From IMG/VR virus record IMGVR_UViG_3300017917_003510, positions 1 to 58,142 of that record: DNA of 58,142 nucleotides; one strand, given 5' to 3'. The DNA comes from a virus. The notes under the pieces are model-generated. The model did no database searches. It was not told where the DNA came from and saw only the letters and a list, made by a program, of their open reading frames with translations. A program made the position numbers and the translations under genes. The stretch's first letter is position 1; the number at the start of each line of letters is the position of its first letter. Below are positions 39,868 to 48,473 of the stretch, piece after piece.

Positions 39868-40584
39868 ATGTTAGCAGTAATCTACACCCTGGTAATGGTT
39901 CAACTTACCATAGCATGTGTTACTCTATATCTACACAGGAGTCAGGCACATAGAGCAGTGAGTTTCCACCCGGCAGTAAATCACTTCATGAGATTTTGGT
40001 TATGGATGACCACAGGTATGGTTACCAAACAGTGGGTGGCCATACATCGCAAACATCATCAGACCGCTGATACAGAAGCAGATCCACATAGTCCAAAAAT
40101 CCACGGCATTTGGACAGTCTTGTTTAAAGGTGCCCTGCTTTATAATAAGGCCAGCAAAAACAAAATTCTAGTCCGCGATCTAGGACACGGCACACCCAAT
40201 GACTGGATTGAGGAAAACCTTTACACCCCACACAGTCGCTTAGGAATATTCTTAATGTTGATCATAGATCTTGTTCTTTTTGGATTCTGGGGACTCTTAG
40301 TGTGGGGTATCCAAATGATATGGATTCCATTTTGGGCCGCTGGTGTGATCAACGGTGCTGCCCATTGGTGGGGATATCGTAACTATGATGTCAAAGATAC
40401 TAGTCGTAACCTATGGCCTTGGGCATTCTGGATCGGTGGAGAAGAGCTACACAATAATCATCATGGTGACGGTGCTTCGGCAAAATTCAGCAAGAACAAC
40501 TGGGAATTTGATATAGGCTGGATGTATATCAGTATCTTGAAAAAATTAGGGCTTGCAAAGATTAGGGAAATACCACCCGTTTAG
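39868..40584 (+). CDS. fatty acid desaturase
   Basis: A 238-residue membrane desaturase with three His boxes: HRSQAH, HRKHH and HNNHH, in the order of acyl-CoA/acyl-lipid delta-9 enzymes. Hydrophobic segments fall between them. It is shorter than host enzymes because the N-terminus is trimmed. It needs an electron donor such as ferredoxin. It may adjust membrane fluidity during infection. GAGGAT precedes the ATG. Confidence 0.9.
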   Translation: MLAVIYTLVMVQLTIACVTLYLHRSQAHRAVSFHPAVNHFMRFWLWMTTGMVTKQWVAIHRKHHQTADTEADPHSPKIHGIWTVLFKGALLYNKASKNKILVRDLGHGTPNDWIEENLYTPHSRLGIFLMLIIDLVLFGFWGLLVWGIQMIWIPFWAAGVINGAAHWWGYRNYDVKDTSRNLWPWAFWIGGEELHNNHHGDGASAKFSKNNWEFDIGWMYISILKKLGLAKIREIPPV

Positions 40585-40704
40585 TGTAGTATTAGTCCAT
40601 TCTTTCCATTCGTCTTGTTTTCCTAAAACATAGTAAGGTTGAAACCAAAGATCTACAAATAATAAAATCTGTAGATCAAACCATGCTTCCCAGGGATTTT
40701 TCAT
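40546..40704 (-). CDS. small hypothetical protein
   Basis: A 52-residue, Trp-rich ORF (MKNPWEAWFDLQILLFV). Its ATG overlaps the stop of the secreted-protein gene as ATGA, which supports translation. Its 3' end overlaps the desaturase end by 39 bases on the other strand. Function unknown. Confidence 0.55.
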   Translation of the reverse strand: MKNPWEAWFDLQILLFVDLWFQPYYVLGKQDEWKEWTNTTLNGWYFPNLCKP

Positions 40705-41024
40705 TTAGAATCTGCCGGTGACATTTTTTCTCCTATTGATACAACACAATATATCTCTGAAGAAAATCTTTCTACTATAGTATATGTTTTAGTCTGCGGA
40801 TTAACAAAGATAACTATTTGGTTTTGAGAAACGTTTCCAGATGAAGATAATCTGTAACCGGACATCCTAACGAAAGGTATTTCGTTATACTCTTTTATTG
40901 TAGCATCAATACTATCATAGTTACCGCAGACTAATTGAGAATTTATCTGTTTTAATTCACTGGCTATTGAAGTATGGAATAAGCCAACGGTCAATGCCAG
41001 TGATGTTATAATTTTTTTAAACAT
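40701..41024 (-). CDS. small secreted protein
   Basis: A 107-residue protein with a signal peptide (MFKKIITSLALTVGLFHTSIAS) and a short beta-rich mature part holding two Cys (LVCGNYD, IYCVVS). AGGAG lies 10 nt before the ATG at 41024; a GTG is directly upstream. Probably periplasmic; role unknown. Confidence 0.72.
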   Translation of the reverse strand: MFKKIITSLALTVGLFHTSIASELKQINSQLVCGNYDSIDATIKEYNEIPFVRMSGYRLSSSGNVSQNQIVIFVNPQTKTYTIVERFSSEIYCVVSIGEKMSPADSK

Positions 41025-41045
41025 CACTGGTCTCCTAACAAAAAA

Positions 41046-41600
41046 TTAAAGTTCTGGTTCTGGATCCTGAACTGGCATTGGTTTTCCAGTAGCACTCATC
41101 ATAGGAGCAGAAGGTGCTCCAAACGGACTTGCTGCTACAGGTGCTGCTGGAGCCGCACCAAATGCTGATGGTGTTGTTGGCGATTTGTTAAAACTGAAAC
41201 TATTGCCGCCGATATTTGCCGAAACTCCAAAACCTCCTGCTGGTGCAGATGGTGTTGTTGGACTTGGACTCACTGTTGGTGCTTTGTTTGCAGCTTCTAA
41301 TGCCTTTGCTCTTAAATCTTTATCATTACCCGCTAACATGATACCTGACAATGTACCTGTTAAGAAAGTAGCGATCGGAATGATCAATTCAAAGAACTTT
41401 TGATCGATTGGGCTAATAGCGTTCAAAGGTTGTGTTACAAAAATAATAGAATATAACACAACGAAAACGATACCAGTTAGCGTTAATGCTAGACAGATAC
41501 CGATGAAGAACTTTAATCGAGCCATCAATTGCTCTTCGGTATAGATAAAGTGTTCTCCTGTGTCTTTATCTTCTTTCTTGAATCGTGATAACAGTTCCAT
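41046..41600 (-). CDS. membrane protein with Pro/Ala-rich tail
   Basis: A 184-residue protein. Two transmembrane segments (residues about 31-55 and 70-92) are followed by a long Pro-, Ala- and Gly-rich tail. The layout is compatible with a holin or an envelope protein, but no family is recognised. The ATG at 41600 overlaps the previous stop as TAATG. Confidence 0.75.
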   Translation of the reverse strand: MELLSRFKKEDKDTGEHFIYTEEQLMARLKFFIGICLALTLTGIVFVVLYSIIFVTQPLNAISPIDQKFFELIIPIATFLTGTLSGIMLAGNDKDLRAKALEAANKAPTVSPSPTTPSAPAGGFGVSANIGGNSFSFNKSPTTPSAFGAAPAAPVAASPFGAPSAPMMSATGKPMPVQDPEPEL

Positions 41601-41887
41601 TATTTGCATCCTTTATTATCTTGGGGTATCGAAACAGTGGGTTTCATTGGAGAAGTTTCTGATTCTCCGTCCTTAGGAGGTCCTAGTCTAGGATCTCGCT
41701 GACCTTTGAAAATGTGCTCTGGGCAGGTACGGGTCACATCGCAAGTGGGCATCTTGCAGATTTCTTTGTCCCAGTTAGCTGGATCTTGACAGGGATAGCG
41801 GAAACTGTCCCCACCGAATATAGCCAGGCCCAAGGGCAGTGCTAAAAGAATCACTACCCATTTAAATAGTTTAAGATCACTATTCAT
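41600..41887 (-). CDS. small membrane-anchored protein with Cys-rich tail
   Basis: A 95-residue protein with one N-terminal membrane segment (WVVILLALPLGLAIFG) and a mature part with several Cys (YPCQDP, EICKMPTCDVTRTC). The membrane segment acts as signal anchor. Role unknown. Confidence 0.75.
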   Translation of the reverse strand: MNSDLKLFKWVVILLALPLGLAIFGGDSFRYPCQDPANWDKEICKMPTCDVTRTCPEHIFKGQRDPRLGPPKDGESETSPMKPTVSIPQDNKGCK

Positions 41888-41926
41888 ATCGCTCCTTCGC
41901 TCCTAAAATTTACTACACACTTATTT

Positions 41927-41957
41927 AACAAAAAAGCCCGAAAACTTCTCGGGCTTT
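41927..41957 (-). terminator. intrinsic terminator
   Basis: AAAGCCCGA and TCGGGCTTT form a strong stem, followed on the minus strand by a T-run (TTTTTTGTT). It closes the operon that ends with the gene at 41981. Confidence 0.85.
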
Positions 41958-41980
41958 AAATTGCTGATAATATGCTACTA

Positions 41981-42454
41981 TTACTTGCCGGCTAGCGGAT
42001 TGTCTAGGGCTTTCTGTATCTTAGTATCGATTTCTTTGCGCAACTGACGTATGTCCTGTTCAACTTCACGGCTCATCTGCTTGTTGCCACGCTCTACATC
42101 TTCTACTACCTTTTCTAACCTACGAAGATCATTCTTGATATCGTTCTTGATATCGCGTGTGTAATCGTTGGTCTTGGCAGCAGATTCTTCAACTACTGTA
42201 AGACGTTTGTCAAACTCTGATAGATCAGGTGCTACGTAGGTAGCGATCTTGTGTTTCATATCCATGTAGTCTTTATAAACTTCAAATGCTCCATAGAGTC
42301 CGCCCAGTACAGACGAAACGATACCTGCGGCTATCATCAGTTTAGCTGGCGTAAATGCGTACCCGCCGATGCTGATCACTGTGTTAGCACTAAGGTATTT
42401 TTCCTTGGCTTCTTCTAATTCATCTACTTTCTTGTTTAGGTCCTTCTCGCTCAC
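41981..42454 (-). CDS. membrane/coiled-coil protein, copy 2
   Basis: A 157-residue protein. An N-terminal helix (KKVDELEEAKEKYL), a conserved hydrophobic domain (SIGGYAFTPAKLMIAAGIV, GGLYGAFEVYKDY), then a heptad-rich coiled coil ending KALDNPLAGK. It is a tandem duplicate of the gene at 42464, with near-identical N-termini and last ten residues. Possibly an envelope-associated scaffold; no known family. Confidence 0.78.
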   Translation of the reverse strand: MSEKDLNKKVDELEEAKEKYLSANTVISIGGYAFTPAKLMIAAGIVSSVLGGLYGAFEVYKDYMDMKHKIATYVAPDLSEFDKRLTVVEESAAKTNDYTRDIKNDIKNDLRRLEKVVEDVERGNKQMSREVEQDIRQLRKEIDTKIQKALDNPLAGK

Positions 42455-42463
42455 TTCTCCTCC

Positions 42464-43072
42464 TTAGTTGGCCAGTGGATTGTCCAACGCTTTTTTAATT
42501 TTGTCATCTACTTCTCTTCTCAAAGCACGTATTTCAGCCTGAGTCTCTTTTTGATTTCTAGCCATCTCTTGATTGTTCTTGGCTATTTCTTGATTGATCT
42601 CTTTGACAGTTTGATCACTATATCTTCTAACTTCTTTAAGAGTGCTATCAACATCTCGTTTGATCTCTTTCACAGTCTGCTCGGTGTCTCTGGCACTTTG
42701 TTTAGAACTACGCTCAGTGTTTTCTACAACACCCTCTAATCTACGTACATCGTTCTTGAGATCGATCTTGATGTTGTCTGTGTATTCAACCATCTTAGAT
42801 GTATTGGCATCTAAAACTTCCATCTTTTTATAGATCTCAGTTAGGTCTGGCGTGACATAGTTAGCGATCTTATCTTTCATATCCATATAGTCTTTATAGA
42901 CTTCAAAGGCTCCATATAAGCCACCTAGCACTGTAGATACTATAGTGGCTGCGATCATTAGTTTAGCCGGAGTGAAGGCATAACCACCAATACTGATCAC
43001 AGTATTCTCGCTCAGATACTTTTCTTTGGCTGCTTCTAATTCATCTACTTTTTCGTCTAGATCTTTTGACAT
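42464..43072 (-). CDS. membrane/coiled-coil protein, copy 1
   Basis: A 202-residue paralogue of the next gene, with the same SIGGYAFTPAKLMIAA and GGLYGAFEVYKDYMD domain and a longer coiled coil that is rich in Gln, Glu, Lys and Arg. The extra length lies in the coiled coil. Separated from copy 2 by 9 bases. Confidence 0.78.
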   Translation of the reverse strand: MSKDLDEKVDELEAAKEKYLSENTVISIGGYAFTPAKLMIAATIVSTVLGGLYGAFEVYKDYMDMKDKIANYVTPDLTEIYKKMEVLDANTSKMVEYTDNIKIDLKNDVRRLEGVVENTERSSKQSARDTEQTVKEIKRDVDSTLKEVRRYSDQTVKEINQEIAKNNQEMARNQKETQAEIRALRREVDDKIKKALDNPLAN

Positions 43073-43223
43073 CTTGTTGTTCCTTTCCTTGTTGTAGTCC
43101 TAGAGGATCCCATATTTTCTTTTTCGGTTGCTTTGGCTCATAGTAAAAATAAATGATATAATATGTTATCACCAATATCTGTATCAGGTAAAAAATCATA
43201 AAAGATTCAAATAACAGACTCAT
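43041..43223 (-). CDS. small membrane protein
   Basis: A 60-residue protein with one N-terminal transmembrane segment (FESFMIFYLIQILVITYYII) and a basic tail ending RRKSR. Overlaps the next gene by 32 bases. Role unknown. Confidence 0.65.
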   Translation of the reverse strand: MSLLFESFMIFYLIQILVITYYIIYFYYEPKQPKKKIWDPLGLQQGKEQQDVKRSRRKSR

Positions 43224-43224
43224 A

Positions 43225-45642
43225 TCATTTAGTTAAGTTATACTGTTGATCTACCATCTCTGTGTGTAATCTATCCGATCCAGTCATGAATCTACGTCCT
43301 GCTGGATTATCTACGTTGCGCTGTCCTTTGTAAATCTCAAAAGGTCTATATCCTGCGGCATCGGGCATGACGACTTTGCCGTAGGCATCAAAGCCTGGGG
43401 TGAATCCCATGGCCTGCACTACTACGTTCTGTACCGCTACCTGTGCTTCCATAGTTGCAGCCTCTCCCATCTTACCAGCGAGATTCTTACCTTCTTCTAC
43501 GGCTTTAGCACGAGCCGCTTCTAATCTACGTTCTGCTAGAGCCTGTCTGTTGCTCTTAGGTTCGTTCTTGTTGTCTGTGCTGGAAGATGATGAAGCAGTA
43601 GTTGAACCGGATGATTCAGATTTCTTTTCTTCTTTCTTTTCTTCTGTTTTCTTTTCTTCTTTCTTTTCCTGTGCTGCGGCTGCGGCAGTAACCGCAGTGG
43701 TAGTAGCAGCAGGAGCAGGTTGAGTTAATCTCACCGCAGCAGCCGGACTAGCCTCACTGTTAGTAGCAGTACTTCTAGTTGTCACTACATTATTAACCAC
43801 TGGATCTGCTACAACGGGTGCGGCCTGTGCTACTGGATCACTGTTGGCCTGTGCCAGAACTATGGTCGAACCTGTAGAGATTGTTGAAGATTCAGTAGTA
43901 GTTGTACCGGTAGATGGCGATGTGCTGCCTATATTAAGAATGTTTTTCTTAGCAAATGCTTCGGCATAATTAGGACAGGATCTATCATATAGTCCGTCAA
44001 GATTACATTGTTGAGTAAAATAAGCCTGAGCATATCCAGTACAGCCTACATCATATAAAGGATTTGCTGTGCATTGTTGTACATAGTAGGCGTCAGCATA
44101 ACCAGGACATCTACTATCATATAAAGGATTCAATGAACACTGCTGATTGAAGTAGGCAGTCTGATAGCCCGAACAATTCACGCTATACAAAGGATTGGCT
44201 GTACATTGCTGTGTGAAATAGGCCTGTTCATATCCTGGACAGCCTGTGTGATACAAAGGATTCGCTGAACATTGATAGTTGTAATAGGCAGTGGCATAGC
44301 CTGGACAATTTACATTGTATAACGGATTGGCTGTACATTGTTGTGTAAAGTAAGCGGCAGCATAACCTGGGCATGAAGGATTATACAAAGCATTGACGGT
44401 ACATTGTTGATTGAAGTAGGCTTCGGCATATCCTGGGCAATTAGGATTGATCAACGGATTAGAACAGTCGGCGGCCTGTGTGCCTGTTAGGCTCCAGTTG
44501 TTGATGCCCATGGTTCCTGGGATGCCAAAGAAACTGTGTGTCTTTTCGCCTAGTCCTAGATTACCTATAGTTCCTGCGGTTACCTGTTGCTGTGACATGA
44601 TGTTACCGTAGGCCGCAGCGATCGATCCGCTAGAACCTAGTTCTAGATTAAATGTATTTCTATTAGCACTGTTACTGATATCTGGAACACTGTCCCAGTG
44701 ATACTTGATCCAGTTGCTGCCTTTGGTGGTATAGATTCTAGAATCTTGATCTGGATATAAGTCAGTCCAGAAAGGTGCGATCACATAATTAAACATCGGA
44801 CCGTGACCTGAAGTATTTTGGCTGAGATCAGGACCACCGCAACAGTAGGCCCATTGACCGGCGTTAGGTTCAGTGGTGCTCAGTGGATCTAGAAAACTAA
44901 CCAGACCATTCGAATGCATCCATGAATTTGTGAATAATCTTCCATAGAAAGGAAATGCGAATGGTAAAGGTACGTGAGCATAAGTGTCATCGTACATGGT
45001 ATAGTAAGTTCTATAATTTGGACATGTTGGAGATGATTGTGGATCTACAGTGCAGGGATCTGCCCCGTACCTCAAACCTATACTGACATTAGATACCTGC
45101 GGTCCATAATATCCAGCCCAGAAACTGCCATCCTTACCTGAAAATTGTACAGACAGGTTACCTAAGTTACCTAGTTGATAAGGGTTGGTATAAGTCTGGC
45201 TACCACTAAACGTTTGATTATTGATTATTCCGCTGTAACTTTGAGAAAAGTTATGTAACAATGATCCTGTGTTACTAAAAGTGTTTATGTTGGCTGTAAG
45301 GTTTCCTGGCGCACTGGTAGTACCGCCGATATTGCCGTTGGTTATAGTCCAAGACCAATTATAGCCATTAACTAATATACCCGAACCCTGTAAGGCCTGA
45401 TTGATGGCTATGGTCTGTGCCACTGTAGATTGCGTATAACCAAAGTAAATGGTATTGTTACTAGAGTTGTATCCGGGAACGTTTCCGCCTGAATATCCAG
45501 CACCTGTTCCAGAGTAAGGTACAACGCCAGACCAGTTACCGCCGACTATATTACCTGTTACTTGTTCTTGAGCCTGTGCGACAGTGGCTGTGGTTACCAC
45601 AGCAATTAACACTGCCGCAATAGACGTTAGAACTTTCTTCAT
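43225..45642 (-). CDS. large secreted protein with NIDO-like domain and Cys repeats
   Basis: An 805-residue secreted protein. A signal peptide ends near AQAQ (residue 25). A Gly/Ser/Asn/Tyr-rich region follows. Residues about 235-385 (FPFYGRLFTNSWMHSNGLVS, IAPFWTDLYPD) resemble a nidogen-type NIDO domain. About eight 22-residue C-x9-C repeats come next, then a Lys/Glu tract (KKEEKKTEEK) and a C-terminal helical part. This suggests an extracellular or virion surface adhesin. It overlaps the next gene by 4 bases. Confidence 0.85.
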   Translation of the reverse strand: MKKVLTSIAAVLIAVVTTATVAQAQEQVTGNIVGGNWSGVVPYSGTGAGYSGGNVPGYNSSNNTIYFGYTQSTVAQTIAINQALQGSGILVNGYNWSWTITNGNIGGTTSAPGNLTANINTFSNTGSLLHNFSQSYSGIINNQTFSGSQTYTNPYQLGNLGNLSVQFSGKDGSFWAGYYGPQVSNVSIGLRYGADPCTVDPQSSPTCPNYRTYYTMYDDTYAHVPLPFAFPFYGRLFTNSWMHSNGLVSFLDPLSTTEPNAGQWAYCCGGPDLSQNTSGHGPMFNYVIAPFWTDLYPDQDSRIYTTKGSNWIKYHWDSVPDISNSANRNTFNLELGSSGSIAAAYGNIMSQQQVTAGTIGNLGLGEKTHSFFGIPGTMGINNWSLTGTQAADCSNPLINPNCPGYAEAYFNQQCTVNALYNPSCPGYAAAYFTQQCTANPLYNVNCPGYATAYYNYQCSANPLYHTGCPGYEQAYFTQQCTANPLYSVNCSGYQTAYFNQQCSLNPLYDSRCPGYADAYYVQQCTANPLYDVGCTGYAQAYFTQQCNLDGLYDRSCPNYAEAFAKKNILNIGSTSPSTGTTTTESSTISTGSTIVLAQANSDPVAQAAPVVADPVVNNVVTTRSTATNSEASPAAAVRLTQPAPAATTTAVTAAAAAQEKKEEKKTEEKKEEKKSESSGSTTASSSSSTDNKNEPKSNRQALAERRLEAARAKAVEEGKNLAGKMGEAATMEAQVAVQNVVVQAMGFTPGFDAYGKVVMPDAAGYRPFEIYKGQRNVDNPAGRRFMTGSDRLHTEMVDQQYNLTK
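43945..44468 (-). repeat. about eight 66-bp Cys-repeat units
   Basis: In-frame DNA repeats inside the large secreted protein. Each unit encodes 22 residues of the form C-x2-N-P-L-Y-x3-C-P-G-Y-x3-Y-x3-Q. A degenerate unit (CTVDPQSSPTCPNY) also occurs earlier near 45050. The number of units could vary between strains by recombination. Confidence 0.85.
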
Positions 45643-46283
45643 TTACCACAGACTCTCGCTCTTACAACAGGATCATCACCAGTATAAGCATCACACTTCC
45701 CCACGTTGCTGCTTTTGGATACCTCCTTACCAGCCGCGGTATTGGGCTGAGATTCTTTCGGTGTTTCTCTTAGATCCACTGTGGGAGATTTTGATGCATA
45801 ATAACCTACATTATCTTTCTTCTGGTTGTCAATGACGCCACGTGCTTGCCATTCAGATTTTGCCTGTTCTCCGATCTTACCATCGATAGGACAAGGTGTT
45901 CCGGCAGCTAACATCGCTGCGAACACTCGTTCATCCTGGCATAGTGTAGCAACTGCGGCTACCTTCATGCCCATGTCGAATAAGTTCTTTGAAAGTTTGA
46001 TTCTTTCGCAATTCATATCTCGCATGGTTCCGCCCATAGAGATACCAAGAATCTGCGTTTGAACTGCTCCACTTGCTGCCACAGCACAGACATCGTTATT
46101 GATGGTGGTTACTGCTGGAGCCACTGCCGTAGGCGGCGGTGATTTGATTGTTGTTGTGCTTGTATTATCTGTAGTACTTCTTGATGTACTATCTGTTCTT
46201 ATTGTATTATCAGTTGTTTGTGCAATAACAGATGTGCTCGCTGCCATCGCCACAAGGACCACTGACATTATTACTTTTTTCAT
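45639..46283 (-). CDS. secreted protein
   Basis: A 214-residue protein with a signal peptide (MKKVIMSVVLVAMAASTSVIAQ), a Ser/Thr-rich linker and a mature domain with several Cys (NDVCAVAA, DMNCERI, TLCQDE). KLSKNLFDMGMKVAAVATLC resembles a phage periplasmic family of unknown role. It is transcribed with the NIDO protein behind a late-promoter box. Confidence 0.75.
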   Translation of the reverse strand: MKKVIMSVVLVAMAASTSVIAQTTDNTIRTDSTSRSTTDNTSTTTIKSPPPTAVAPAVTTINNDVCAVAASGAVQTQILGISMGGTMRDMNCERIKLSKNLFDMGMKVAAVATLCQDERVFAAMLAAGTPCPIDGKIGEQAKSEWQARGVIDNQKKDNVGYYASKSPTVDLRETPKESQPNTAAGKEVSKSSNVGKCDAYTGDDPVVRARVCGK

Positions 46284-46313
46284 TTTTTCGCTCCCGGGTA
46301 TAATCCGTATTAA

Positions 46314-46321
46314 TATTTATA
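46314..46321 (-). promoter_or_regulatory. T4-type late promoter TATAAATA
   Basis: An exact TATAAATA on the minus strand, 30 nt before the ATG at 46283. In T4-like phages this box is read by host RNA polymerase with phage-encoded late factors. It would place the two secreted proteins in the late class. Confidence 0.7.
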
Positions 46322-46375
46322 GGGAGCTGTTATGAATTAAGTGACTGCTTTTTATTTGTTATAGATTAAGAAAGA

Positions 46376-47782
46376 TTAAACTACTGGTTGATTAGAAGAT
46401 GCTTTTTGAGATCTCTTTGATACCCAACCTAACGCTTTTTGTGCTGATTCTCTATTGCCTACTGTGATTCCGGGGACTGCTTTACGTTTGGTACTTTGTT
46501 TTCCTACTTCTTTTGTAGAAACTTTACTCATTGTAATAGGATTAGTAAATCTAAATGATTCGTGTTCTCCGAATGTATTGACTGCCACTGTTCCTACTAA
46601 TGTGGTTTTATCAATAAAAATAAATCCAAAATTACTCGGGCTATCTGAAGAATATTGTTTCATGGCCATTATACCCTGTGCTTTTGCCGATACGAGATGA
46701 TTATAACCACTTTGTATCATTTCTTTTACACCAGGACGAACATCCTGATCTTTTAAATTAGGAAAGACTTTTAAATGGAGTTCGACTAATAGATCTTCCG
46801 GATCCTTGATCTGTGCCATAACATCTTTCAAAAATTGTACTCCGGCCCTTCTAAAGTCGGCAGCAGCTAAAACATTCTCATCAACAGACGCATTTCTAGA
46901 CTTAACGAGCTTAGAAAAAATATTTTTAATTCCTATGATATCTTCAGCATACGGGCCAGCATCTAACCAAGCTTCTGTTGATTTAATATCTCCAGTTTTA
47001 TTAATTCCCCATTTTGTTGCTTTTACTTCATAGGGAGTTGGTCCTACAACTATATCACCTTTTTCTTCGTGACTAGCGTTAGTTAATAGACCAATAAAGA
47101 CTTCGCCGTCGCCTGTAGCCTTTCCACTGGCACCTGTTGCCCATTTTCCTAACGAATTAGCTGATAGCAGACTATCCGTAAGTTCTTTGTTAGACATTAC
47201 CTCTCGAGCCTCGTTACTCATTAACGATTTAAAATTAGCTGTTTGAATACCAGATTTAAAAGGCCATGACATGGCAGTACCTTTTACACATTGATCTAAG
47301 AAAACATATAAAAGCTCTGGTTCTATATCATATCGTTGAAGAGCATGTACGATATTAACTCCCCATTCGTCGGGCTGGGAAAGTTTTTTAGAAATCAACC
47401 TTCCTAAATCATCGAATCCTTTTTTAGTTTGCTGCCTTTGCTCTTTTTCTTGTTCTACACCTAGACTTATTAATTTTTCTATTTGACTTTTAACAGCATT
47501 GTCTTTGAGTATTTTAGACATGTCTAATAGAGCAAACGCAGCTTCTTTCACACCACTAGCTAATAAAACATTTTTAATTAAGTCTGCGCTGACATTAGCT
47601 ACTAAATCTTCTTGAACTGAAGAACCATTTTTAAGACTTAACAAATAATCGTTAAATTCTTGACGTTTTGGATCGTCTTCTGGTAAGGATTTGGCTTTTA
47701 AAAGGAGGCGATTAAAGAACTGCTCCAGATCTTTGGCAAAAGGAGTTCCTTGTTTAGGGGGTACAAATTCAAAAAATCTCAT
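46376..47782 (-). CDS. phage protein with PD-(D/E)xK-like motif
   Basis: A 468-residue protein starting MRFFEFVPP. A central GDIVVGPTPYEVKATK fits D-x(8-10)-E-x-K of PD-(D/E)xK nucleases, with an upstream GKATGDGEVF that could carry the helix Glu. N-terminal helices precede it. The fold call is by pattern alone. The ATG at 47782 follows a GATAAATA box by 7 nt; an upstream in-frame start into the bilin reductase was rejected. Confidence 0.7.
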   Translation of the reverse strand: MRFFEFVPPKQGTPFAKDLEQFFNRLLLKAKSLPEDDPKRQEFNDYLLSLKNGSSVQEDLVANVSADLIKNVLLASGVKEAAFALLDMSKILKDNAVKSQIEKLISLGVEQEKEQRQQTKKGFDDLGRLISKKLSQPDEWGVNIVHALQRYDIEPELLYVFLDQCVKGTAMSWPFKSGIQTANFKSLMSNEAREVMSNKELTDSLLSANSLGKWATGASGKATGDGEVFIGLLTNASHEEKGDIVVGPTPYEVKATKWGINKTGDIKSTEAWLDAGPYAEDIIGIKNIFSKLVKSRNASVDENVLAAADFRRAGVQFLKDVMAQIKDPEDLLVELHLKVFPNLKDQDVRPGVKEMIQSGYNHLVSAKAQGIMAMKQYSSDSPSNFGFIFIDKTTLVGTVAVNTFGEHESFRFTNPITMSKVSTKEVGKQSTKRKAVPGITVGNRESAQKALGWVSKRSQKASSNQPVV

Positions 47783-47789
47783 AGTAGAG

Positions 47790-47797
47790 TATTTATC
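47790..47797 (-). promoter_or_regulatory. late-promoter-like box GATAAATA
   Basis: NATAAATA-type box on the minus strand, 7 nt before the ATG at 47782, inside the end of the bilin reductase gene. Confidence 0.5.
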
Positions 47798-48473
47798 GTA
47801 TTTCGGGAAACAGGCAATCCTGTATAAACACCCTAACATCTTCTTCGTTGAGCCCTAAACTAGTCATTACTTTAGGAGTATGTGGGTTTTGCTTTTGATT
47901 TTGAGCATAAAAGTTCTGTTCGAACGTGCTGTCTGCTATAGAATGATTAGTTTCACCCACGGTTTCTATGTAATGATTAACCATTATATGTGCTAAAGAC
48001 TCTATTTGACTTAATTCCGTTTCGTCCTGTACATTACCAGCAGCTACCATATTAGAACTAAAAATACGCTGTGCCCAGTCTGGTAACTCACGTTTTTTAA
48101 TCCAGTCATATCTGCTGACTTCTTCAGCAAAGTATTCTAGCATCGGATGATTTTTATCAGTGGTAGGGCTATAATCTAAAAAGCAGCCAGTGATTTTGTT
48201 TTTACCGGCTATAACATCAAAGCCGAAAATAGGAGCAGAATTATGAATATGCGGAAAAATACAACAGTGCATCATCCAAAGTCCTTTAGATGATCTAGCA
48301 TCTACTACATCGACGTGTGCTCGACGATACCGATCACTAGTCCATACACGATTAACCCAACCAGGTTGATTAAAACGAGCCATTTCAGGCTCGAACGTCT
48401 CAACTCCGGTTTCATTAAACTTCTGTTCGAAGTAGTGCTGAATCTGAATCAACGTATTCCAAACTTGACTCAT
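47793..48473 (-). CDS. ferredoxin-dependent bilin reductase
   Basis: A 226-residue protein of the ferredoxin-dependent bilin reductase family (PcyA, PebS, PcyX). RVWTSDRYRRAHVDVVDAR, LWMMHCCIFPH, PIFGFDVIAG and GCFLDYSP are the core of these enzymes. They reduce biliverdin with ferredoxin electrons to phycobilins. A PebS- or PcyX-type phage enzyme is likely, but the subtype needs a tree. It overlaps heme oxygenase by 59 bases, so substrate supply and reduction are coupled. Confidence 0.88.
   Translation of the reverse strand: MSQVWNTLIQIQHYFEQKFNETGVETFEPEMARFNQPGWVNRVWTSDRYRRAHVDVVDARSSKGLWMMHCCIFPHIHNSAPIFGFDVIAGKNKITGCFLDYSPTTDKNHPMLEYFAEEVSRYDWIKKRELPDWAQRIFSSNMVAAGNVQDETELSQIESLAHIMVNHYIETVGETNHSIADSTFEQNFYAQNQKQNPHTPKVMTSLGLNEEDVRVFIQDCLFPEIR

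Noticed and set aside
43400-43723. A 107-codon plus-strand ORF inside the NIDO protein
   Set aside because: It is the shadow of the low-complexity Lys/Glu/Ala/Thr region on the other strand.
43945-44468. A CRISPR-like repeat array
   Set aside because: The 66-bp period is in frame and encodes a regular protein repeat with no unique spacers. No cas gene is seen.
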